A DNA stretch of 64,000 bases. Source: Deltaproteobacteria bacterium. GTDB lineage: Bacteria; Myxococcota_C; UBA6777. The stretch is from NCBI GenBank assembly GCA_006226375.1, contig SBHC01000085.1, positions 1 through 64,000 of the forward strand, written 5' to 3'. Every line of letters starts with the position of its first letter. Positions within the stretch are counted from its first letter, which is position 1. Under the pieces are notes generated by a model. It searched no databases, was not told where the DNA came from, and worked only from the letters and a program-made list of their open reading frames with translations. Shown piece after piece: positions 57,491-64,000 of this stretch. Position numbers and translations under genes: made by a program.

Positions 57491-60442
57491 ATGGACGTGA
57501 AACAAGAAGTGGATGCTTTGATTGAGCGCATCTCCCAACATCTGCAAGAGCATAAGTTTCCTGCAGATGAATTGAAGAGCATCGAAGAGGCCATGGGGGC
57601 ACTCCCGTTTCAGGTGAGGTTGATGCAAAAGTGGGGCGATCTTCTGCTTCGTGCTGAACAGACACAGAAGGCCCTGCAAGCGTTTGAGAAGGTGGCAGAG
57701 TATTACAAAGAGCACGGGATGTGGACGAAGGCGATCGCGACACTTCGTCACATTGTGAAGCTCGACGAAGAGAACTGGGTGATCCGCAAATCTCTGGCCG
57801 ATGCCTACCTGCAAGATGAACGCAAGGCCGATGCAGTGGAAGAGTTCCGTCGTATCTCGCGAATCTTCTACCAGTTGGGTGACCTGGAGAGCGCCGCACA
57901 GTTTCGTTACAAAGTCCTCGACTTGCAACCGGATAACATTGTCCAGCGGGTGAAACTGGCTGAGATCCTTCTCGAAATTAACCACACCCAAGACGCCATT
58001 GAGTTGTTTGACCAGGCCCTGGATCTCTTGGAAGAGAAAGGGTTTTGGAGTGACTTGCTGAAAGTCGCCGAGCGGTTGTTGTATGTGGACCCAAACCACC
58101 TTCATGCTCAGAAGCTTACGGCCCGGATCTATCTGGAGAACAACCAGGCTCTCAAGAGCCTCGCCAAGTTGAAGAAAGCCTTTCATCAAGCTCCCGACGA
58201 CCCGGATGTTTTGCGGTTGTTGGCGATTGCGTTTGATAAGATCGAGCAGACAGACAAGACCATCACCGTGCTCCACAAACTCGCGGATGTCTATCAGGAG
58301 CGTGAACAACTCGCGCTGGCTCGCGATGTGTTCATGGAGATTGTGGAGCTAGACCCCACAGATCAGGCATCCCAAACGTCATTGATGGAGTTGAACGCCG
58401 TTGTGGGTGACGTTCGTGTCCATGACTCGGCTTCGTCGGACCGATTGGTGGCACCTCCCACTGTGGCCAATGCTTCTCGAAGCGCCATCATCATGCCCCA
58501 GCGGCTGGATGATATCCGGAAGCTGCTTCATCACAGCAACATTGATGTGGAGAACCTGGAACTCTCTGTGCTGGAGCAGATCGTCCACCGCTCCGCTCCT
58601 CGCGGGCGAAAACTCTCAGACTGGCCGGAGGCGATCCGTCGTCAAGTCGATGGAGAGCTTCTCTACGGCGGGCGCTACATTCTTACAGATATGATTCGAC
58701 GCGATGTCTTCGGCACACATTTCCGTGCGCTCGATCTGGAGCAGCCAGGGCATTTTGTGTCGCTCTTACGACCCAGCGTGGCAAAGAAAGACGAAGCCTC
58801 CCAGCAAGAGTTCTTGGGACGTTTGCGGGCCGAAGCTGACCGACTGGACGGCTTCTCCCATCCTCATTTGCTGGGTTCTCTCTCTGTTGGTGAGAGCGAA
58901 AGCGGCGAGCCGTTCCTGGTGTCGGAATACTTTGATGGTGCACCTCTCTCCATCCTGCGCGATGCGTTGTCCCCGCTGCAGTTGTTTGAGTTGTTTTACC
59001 AACTGGTCCACACCGTAGACTACCTGCACACCTGCGCGTTGGTGCATGGCAACTTGTCGCCCCTCTACATTCTTCTCAACGACAAGGGGGAGCTGAGGAT
59101 TGATGGCTTTGCTTGGCACACCTTATTGGCTAATGACATTCAACAGAGTGAGTTGGCGGCGGTGGATAGCTTGTCGTCCCAGTACGACTTACCCACGTTC
59201 TCCCTCCCTGAGTTTGTTGGGACGCCTGGGTTTATCGCCCCAGAGGTCGTGGACGGTGAAAAGCCTGGGCGATCCGCCGATGTCTTTGCTTTGGGCTGTG
59301 TCTTGTATTACATGGCCCAACACCGGCAAATCCCCTGGACCGTCCAACGAAAGATGGGCGATGTTGTGGTTGACCATGTGACACGTGCGCAAGACGACTT
59401 CGTTCCTCCGTTGAAGTTGGGCGAGGCTCCTCACTCTCAATTCTTGGAGAGTCTACTGCCTCGTATGGTCAACTTCTTGGCGGCCGATCGTCTTAACCTT
59501 CGACGTGTCCAGTTGGAGTACACCAAGTTTACCGAGAAGTCGGAACATCCAACCTTTCGAAAGCCAGAAGGGGTCCAAACCGACGACCACTTTCCTCCCA
59601 ATCTTTTGACCTCTGGCTCCGCGATGGAGCTCGACAGCGTGGTGCAGCTGCCCAACGAATGTCGAGAGTTACCGTTGCCCATTCAGCAATCCTTGCAGCT
59701 CTTCTTGAGCCGAGTTCGTCAGCTTCCTTGGTTCCAACCGGGTGAGGATGCTGTGTCTCGTGGGGTCGAACATTTGCGCGAATACATCCGAAGAATCTCT
59801 CCGTTTGCAACCGCGCCGATGGTGCCGAACCTCTACACGGTCCGTACGCGATGGAGCACGCTGGAGAAACATCTGGTGGAACAACAAGCTTTGGAGCCTT
59901 TGGTTCGTAGCGCGGTGGAGTCGTCGCTTGAAGACAACCCCAACGCCTGGGCCGTCGCTGGGAAAGCCGCCTGGGATGCGATTCATGAGTTTGAGGTCCC
60001 CAAGGACCAACTGCTTCCCTTTGATGTCGCTTCTGCTGCGGTGAGCGCGTCGGCTTGGTCGGTGTCATGGAACCCTGTGTGGGTGGCGGCTCGCTCTACA
60101 GCCTGGAACACCTCCAAGGCCTTGGCCAAAGCTTCGGGTCGGACCGCAGCCTGGAAAGCGGCAAAAGGTGTCGCCTGGACATCCACCTGGCCGGTGGCAA
60201 AGTCTGTGGCTCCCAACAGCATGAGGACCGTCGCTCGGACAGCCGCAGGTGATGCGTCGTGGTGTGCAGCCTGGCTTGTGGCTTCGGACCAACTCGACGA
60301 TCAGGAAAACCCCTTTGAGCCGCTGTTCTCGATCTGGGAACTCGGCCTGTATCCGATGCTTCTGTACAATGGAAACTATGTGCTGGTTGCCATCGATAAG
60401 TCGGCAGAAGAGTCCTTCAAGATCGAACCCATCGAAGGTTAA
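57491..60442 (+). CDS. TPR-pseudokinase protein with Ala/Trp-rich C-terminal domain
   Basis: 983 residues from ATG 57491 (AGGAAGG nine bases upstream; the frame opens further upstream without a start). Residues ~10-290 are TPR repeats (ALQAFEKVAEYYKEHGMW). Residues ~393-660 follow the protein-kinase fold: HPHLLGSLSV, LVSEYFDGAPLS, ILLNDKGELRIDGF and the intact APE region GTPGFIAPEVVDG. But the catalytic set is lost: the Gly loop is absent, VAIK is VSLLRP, HRD is HGN (residues 519-521) and DFG is DGF (538-540). It is therefore a pseudokinase, probably scaffold-like. Residues ~819-933 have 11 Trp in Ala-rich surroundings (GRTAAWKAAKGVAW). Start of transcription and role unknown. Confidence 0.85.
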   Translation: MDVKQEVDALIERISQHLQEHKFPADELKSIEEAMGALPFQVRLMQKWGDLLLRAEQTQKALQAFEKVAEYYKEHGMWTKAIATLRHIVKLDEENWVIRKSLADAYLQDERKADAVEEFRRISRIFYQLGDLESAAQFRYKVLDLQPDNIVQRVKLAEILLEINHTQDAIELFDQALDLLEEKGFWSDLLKVAERLLYVDPNHLHAQKLTARIYLENNQALKSLAKLKKAFHQAPDDPDVLRLLAIAFDKIEQTDKTITVLHKLADVYQEREQLALARDVFMEIVELDPTDQASQTSLMELNAVVGDVRVHDSASSDRLVAPPTVANASRSAIIMPQRLDDIRKLLHHSNIDVENLELSVLEQIVHRSAPRGRKLSDWPEAIRRQVDGELLYGGRYILTDMIRRDVFGTHFRALDLEQPGHFVSLLRPSVAKKDEASQQEFLGRLRAEADRLDGFSHPHLLGSLSVGESESGEPFLVSEYFDGAPLSILRDALSPLQLFELFYQLVHTVDYLHTCALVHGNLSPLYILLNDKGELRIDGFAWHTLLANDIQQSELAAVDSLSSQYDLPTFSLPEFVGTPGFIAPEVVDGEKPGRSADVFALGCVLYYMAQHRQIPWTVQRKMGDVVVDHVTRAQDDFVPPLKLGEAPHSQFLESLLPRMVNFLAADRLNLRRVQLEYTKFTEKSEHPTFRKPEGVQTDDHFPPNLLTSGSAMELDSVVQLPNECRELPLPIQQSLQLFLSRVRQLPWFQPGEDAVSRGVEHLREYIRRISPFATAPMVPNLYTVRTRWSTLEKHLVEQQALEPLVRSAVESSLEDNPNAWAVAGKAAWDAIHEFEVPKDQLLPFDVASAAVSASAWSVSWNPVWVAARSTAWNTSKALAKASGRTAAWKAAKGVAWTSTWPVAKSVAPNSMRTVARTAAGDASWCAAWLVASDQLDDQENPFEPLFSIWELGLYPMLLYNGNYVLVAIDKSAEESFKIEPIEG

Positions 60443-60558
60443 GTGGCTTGTCTTTTGGTCTGGAGCATTCGTGAGGGAGAGCTGCGAGTTTGGGTGGAGC
60501 CTGTTGGAGCCCGTTGCATTGTTGGAGCCAGCAGGCTGATGGAGGAGAGGGGGAAGGG

Positions 60559-61875
60559 TTACTGGACGGGGGTTTCTCCTGGAGGATTGTTGCCAAATTC
60601 GGGGGGGGTGGTGCTGCCACCGCCCAACTGGTAGGCGAGGTCCAGCTTGGACTTGAGGTTCTTGAGAAAGTCAAGGTCTGCCTTGAGCAGGTCGGTGTTG
60701 ATGCCTGTTTTGAGAACGTTGACTTGGGTGTCCAGGCTCTGGAACTGCTCCAGTTCCTTGGCAATTCCGAAGCTGAATGTCTTGCTGAGTTCCTTGGTGA
60801 TGGGTTGGACAATCGGCTTCATGATGTAGCGATCCAACAGGTCTTCAAAGGGCTTTGAGAATTTGCCAAGTGAGTTGAGCTTGTCGATTTGGTTTTTGAA
60901 GCGAAGACACTTTCTGATTTTGATGCCTCCGAGCTTCAAGCCAACGCAGTGTCTTCGGTCAAGTTCACGCTCCAGGCTATTGGTCAGCGGAGAGATGATG
61001 CCGAACACTCCACCCAGTCCATCCAAGGACTTGGTGGCGGTTTGAAGCGGACCCGTGAGGGACGACAACTTCTTCATTACGTTAATGGTTCCCATATTGC
61101 TCTGCAGGAGTGTATCAAGGTTATTCAGGCGCTTGAACACAGCGTTCAACTTGCTGGCATTCTCGTTCAGAATTTTGAGGGCTGCTTTGCGTCGAACGTC
61201 GTTGTTGAAAAGAACAATCTTGTCACAGAGCGAAAATCCTGCTGCCATCAGCGCGGCGTTGGTTACGTTGAGCGGGGTCACCATCAGATTCAAAGGCTTG
61301 TAGATATCGTTGTACTGGTTTGTGATGTTCTCGGACACTTTCCCTTTCTTGAGCATGTCCTTGGTGTTGTCCAAGAAGGGAGGATAGATTCGGCCAAAGG
61401 ATGTAAGCGGACCTTTGAATGCAAACTTGATTCGCTCCAAGACACCATCCAATGTGGTGGTCGCCTGCTCCCACTTGTGACGGTTGTTTTCGTATTCCAC
61501 GATAAGGCGAAGAGTGATTCCATACGCATCAACAGCTCCAGTGACTGCGGAGATGGAAGTGCTCAACGCGGTGTTGTTTTGGTAAAACGTTTTGATTGCA
61601 CAGAACTCGTTTTTCACACTGACCCAGTCTCTGTTCTCAAGAGCGAAACTCTTGGTTGCCAACTTGACCTGCTTTGTTGGCGCTTCCGACATCGGGGGAA
61701 GCCCGCCACAGCCCATCGCTTGGTTGCCTCCAGTGCTGCGGCCGGTCAACAAACCCGGTTGGATAAAGCCGATCATGATGGCAAGGCTCGTTACCATGCA
61801 AAAAGCCATCCAGCCTCTTCGAGAGCCGGAGGAAGGTTTTGCGTCTTGTGGTTTGTTAGGTTGTTGCTTCGTCAT
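60559..61875 (-). CDS. Exported or membrane-anchored helical protein, function unknown
   Basis: 438 residues; AAGGAG seven bases upstream supports ATG 61875. A basic N-terminus (GSRRGW) and hydrophobic segment (FCMVTSLAIMIGFIQ) act as signal or anchor; a possible processing point follows. The rest is alpha-helical with long amphipathic helices (KLNAVFKRLNNLDTLLQSN, KELEQFQSLDTQVNVLK) and several Cys at about residues 56, 92, 217, 311 and 319. The end is Gly/Pro-rich (GGGSTTPPEFGNNPPGE). No family recognised. It is convergent with the pseudokinase gene. Confidence 0.68.
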   Translation of the reverse strand: MTKQQPNKPQDAKPSSGSRRGWMAFCMVTSLAIMIGFIQPGLLTGRSTGGNQAMGCGGLPPMSEAPTKQVKLATKSFALENRDWVSVKNEFCAIKTFYQNNTALSTSISAVTGAVDAYGITLRLIVEYENNRHKWEQATTTLDGVLERIKFAFKGPLTSFGRIYPPFLDNTKDMLKKGKVSENITNQYNDIYKPLNLMVTPLNVTNAALMAAGFSLCDKIVLFNNDVRRKAALKILNENASKLNAVFKRLNNLDTLLQSNMGTINVMKKLSSLTGPLQTATKSLDGLGGVFGIISPLTNSLERELDRRHCVGLKLGGIKIRKCLRFKNQIDKLNSLGKFSKPFEDLLDRYIMKPIVQPITKELSKTFSFGIAKELEQFQSLDTQVNVLKTGINTDLLKADLDFLKNLKSKLDLAYQLGGGSTTPPEFGNNPPGETPVQ

Positions 61876-62016
61876 TTTTCCACTCCTTTTGTTTGTGTTT
61901 CGCGGTACGCCCCCCTCTTGTGCACCGCTTGTGCCAGCCTGTGTTTGAATGTTCAGGGGTTTGAAAGTGTTGTCTTTTTGTTGTTTTGCTTGGGGGCGTT
62001 GTGGAGAGTGTGAGTG

Positions 62017-62044
62017 CTTAACCTGTTGAATCGAACAGGTTAAG
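62017..62044. repeat. Perfect hairpin with 11-bp arms
   Basis: CTTAACCTGTT and AACAGGTTAAG pair completely around the loop GAATCG. There is no T tract on either side, so it may be an operator or RNA-stability element rather than a terminator. Confidence 0.8.
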
Positions 62045-62186
62045 ACTCTGGGATCCTAGAATTTGTCCTTGATGCAGGACATCTGAAGCTGGATTTGTTG
62101 TAGAAGGCAAACGATCGGTTGGTCGATTGGAGTGAGGAGGAGAGTTCCTCATCACTGAAAAGGTCGAGAATATCGAGGGAAAGGAT

Positions 62187-62262
62187 GATAGGTTTTGCTT
62201 GCGAAGGTTGGGACGATAGGCTTGGCTTGCGAAGATTGGGACGATAGGCTTGGACTGGCTTT
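62187..62262. repeat. 28-bp direct repeat, about 2.4 copies
   Basis: GATAGGCTTGGCTTGCGAAG and the next eight bases occur at 62215-62242; the copy at 62187 differs at three positions and a partial copy starts at 62243. It lies just past the 3' end of the histidine kinase gene. Confidence 0.75.
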
Positions 62263-62276
62263 GTGTATGATCCGGG

Positions 62277-64000
62277 TTAGCTTTGTCCAAGCATGCCAAG
62301 GTTGGGTGAGGTTGCCAGAGCCGAAGTGAGGTTGTCTTTTAACGATGGGGAAGCTTTGGCTACGGGTTCAAGCTTCTTGAGCGCGTCACGAAGTTGCTTG
62401 CTATCCAGTGGCTTGAGCAGACAATCTGCTGCGCCCAACTGCACTCCCAGTTGTTTGTTGTCGACGATGGACAGCATCAACACAGGAATGTGCTGTGTCG
62501 CTGGGTCTTGCTTGAGATCGTGGAGGGTTTGCCATCCGTCGCGTTCGGGCATCATGATGTCCAACGTAATGGCGAACGGCTGAAGCGTACGGGCTTTTTG
62601 TAAGCCTTCTTCGTTGGAGTTGGCGCCAATCACCTGGTAGCCTTCGTCCTGTAGGCTGTCTTGCAGCATGTAAATTACATCCGGATCGTCGTCGATCGCC
62701 AGGATCTGTCGGACTTTGGGGCCAGGACCTTTGTTGTGTCTTCTGGGAGAAGGGGACGTGGTGTCTTGCTTCAAGCTCTTGAGGAACTGCTCGGGAACTG
62801 GGAGATGGAGAGTGAATGTTGAGCCCTGGCCTTGTGCACTTTCTGCAGAGAGAGAGCCTTCCAGCAACTCGGCCAGCTTGAAGCTAATGGAAAGACCGAG
62901 ACCAGTGCCTCCGTATTTTCGTGTTGTGCTGGAGTCGGCCTGTTGAAACTCTTCGAAGATTCGGTTCATGGCTTCGTCTGAGATCCCAATTCCTGTATCC
63001 TGGACGACAATATCCAGGCCTTCTTTCTGGGTTCGGACGATGACCTTCACGTTGCCTTCGTGCGTGAACTTGGCGGCGTTGCTGATCAGGTTCAACACGA
63101 TTTGCTTGATCTTCCCAGCGTCGGAATGAAGGGGCGGCAGGTTGGGCTCGATATCGGCTGTGAGCTTGACCCCTTTCTTCATCAAAGGCTCTGATGTGTT
63201 GACACAACCTTGAATCAAATCGGGCAAAAAGAACGTCTCTTTCTCAACTTCGATGTGACCCGCTTCAATCTTGGCGAGGTCCAGAATGTCATTGATCAAG
63301 CCCAGCAAGTGTTCTGCGCTGACCAGGATCTTGTCGAGGTTCTCGGTTTGTTTTTCGGGTAGCACCTTCTTGCCACGTCGCTTGACGATCCGGGTGAAGC
63401 CAATGATTGCGTTGAGCGGCGTGCGCAACTCATGAGACATTCCCGCCAAGAACTTCGACTTGTGTTCGTTGGCTTGCTGCAATTGATGGTTGAGTTCGAC
63501 CTGGATCTCCTTCTCTTTCTCCAGCAAGTGACCGAAGTACCGAACCCCTGCGTAGACAATGCCGGTGACGCACACAAAGTTCATGATGTAAAAGAGCTGT
63601 TGCATCCACCAGGGGAGGGTGTACACGGGCATCCATCCGGTACTTTCCAGGAGGCCTGCGAAAACGACGGCGCCCACAAAAGCCAAGAACCATCGGATGG
63701 ATTGACGGGGACCTTCAAACAACAATGAGATCAAAGGCGCGAGAAACGACCAGATGATAACTCCACCTGATGCACCAAAGCCGCCCAATCCAAAATGGAC
63801 ACCCATCGGAAGCATTAAGATGAGCAGCACCTGACGGGAGCGAAAGGTCTCCAGGTTCTTGGAGCGTGAGAACATCCAGACGCTGAGGATGGTGGCAAGT
63901 TGATAAAACAATGGCGCTGCCGCAGCGTACATCGCGCCCAACAAAGCCAATGGGATGTACCAACCCGCACAGATCGACGCCTTGAGCAGAGTGACGACCA
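62277..64000 (-). CDS. Hybrid sensor histidine kinase with C-terminal receiver (5' end outside window)
   Basis: The frame is open to the window edge and upstream codons continue a hydrophobic segment, so the true start is beyond 64000 even though a TTG exists at 63950. Visible part: six to seven hydrophobic helices, then a dimerisation/phosphoacceptor domain with the His codon at 63432-63434 (GMSHELRTPLNAIIGF), the HATPase domain (NLISNAAKF, DTGIGIS, GGTGLGLSIS) and a receiver domain with the phosphoacceptor Asp codon at 62559-62561 (ITLDIMMPERDGW) and the conserved Lys in LLKPLD. This is a self-contained His-Asp relay; the input is presumably membrane-associated. No partner regulator is in the window. 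Confidence 0.9.
   Translation of the reverse strand, partial: VVTLLKASICAGWYIPLALLGAMYAAAAPLFYQLATILSVWMFSRSKNLETFRSRQVLLILMLPMGVHFGLGGFGASGGVIIWSFLAPLISLLFEGPRQSIRWFLAFVGAVVFAGLLESTGWMPVYTLPWWMQQLFYIMNFVCVTGIVYAGVRYFGHLLEKEKEIQVELNHQLQQANEHKSKFLAGMSHELRTPLNAIIGFTRIVKRRGKKVLPEKQTENLDKILVSAEHLLGLINDILDLAKIEAGHIEVEKETFFLPDLIQGCVNTSEPLMKKGVKLTADIEPNLPPLHSDAGKIKQIVLNLISNAAKFTHEGNVKVIVRTQKEGLDIVVQDTGIGISDEAMNRIFEEFQQADSSTTRKYGGTGLGLSISFKLAELLEGSLSAESAQGQGSTFTLHLPVPEQFLKSLKQDTTSPSPRRHNKGPGPKVRQILAIDDDPDVIYMLQDSLQDEGYQVIGANSNEEGLQKARTLQPFAITLDIMMPERDGWQTLHDLKQDPATQHIPVLMLSIVDNKQLGVQLGAADCLLKPLDSKQLRDALKKLEPVAKASPSLKDNLTSALATSPNLGMLGQS

Larger units (their letters stand above)
61876..62276. other. 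401-bp intergenic region with hairpin and direct repeats
   Basis: It separates two minus-strand genes. It contains an 11-bp perfect hairpin at 62017-62044 and a 28-bp direct repeat at 62187-62262. No gene was found. The promoter for the 61875 gene should lie near its upper end. Confidence 0.55.

Overview
The window looks like chromosomal DNA of a Gram-negative, deltaproteobacterial lineage, most likely Myxococcota or a close relative. The evidence is indirect: many lipoproteins with a lipobox followed by Asp/Gly/Glu/Pro-rich linkers, Stig1-like and MopE-like cysteine-rich repeat proteins, a PilZ-DUF4388-J-TPR fusion, a TPR-pseudokinase, and SufE, SppA and Omp85 homologues. There is no rRNA or ribosomal protein gene to settle the taxonomy. 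GTG and TTG starts are common. I find 41 protein genes (the first and last cut by the window edges) and one tRNA. There is no CRISPR array, prophage or insertion sequence.

1-9477 (+): the end of one heavy-metal RND permease, then a self-contained regulated efflux operon. It encodes a BlaI-type repressor, an M56 membrane protease without a penicillin-binding domain, an outer-membrane factor, a His-rich lipoprotein adaptor and a second RND permease. Two identical 19-bp operators lie in front of blaI and a third, related one lies inside the start of the outer-membrane factor gene. This is the clearest candidate for an unusual regulatory system.

9474-20840: envelope proteins of unknown role (ZU5-like lipoprotein, two Arg-rich secreted coiled-coil proteins, Ig-like/Cys-rich lipoprotein, two small lipoproteins), a DUF3754/TMEM143-like membrane protein, and a polytopic membrane protein on the opposite strand.

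21117-33940: an SppA-type S49 protease with a long acidic insert, a HEPN-like/P-loop ATPase, an outer-membrane barrel protein with a clear terminator, then a plus-strand run of an Omp85 protein, a GalU-like nucleotidyltransferase, an exported TldD-like protein, FxsA, an RsbW-like kinase and a STAS anti-anti-sigma factor.

33977-39520 (-): a tightly packed, partly overlapping gene run in which a small lipoprotein (A) and a Cys-rich repeat lipoprotein (B) occur in the order A-B-A-x-B, so an A/B module has been duplicated. 39872-53836: a CAP-like exported protein, a MopE(7)-WD40(7)-Stig1 lipoprotein, an EXO5/Cas4-like Fe-S nuclease, the PilZ-DUF4388-J-TPR protein, a large unknown protein, tRNA-Met(CAT) with its own promoter and terminator, and a 1073-residue lipoprotein made of about 22 Stig1-like repeats.

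53837-64000: a 21-bp tandem repeat patch, a GT-C-like membrane protein, a small lipoprotein, SufE, the TPR-pseudokinase, a secreted/anchored protein of unknown role, short DNA repeats and a hybrid histidine kinase cut by the window end.
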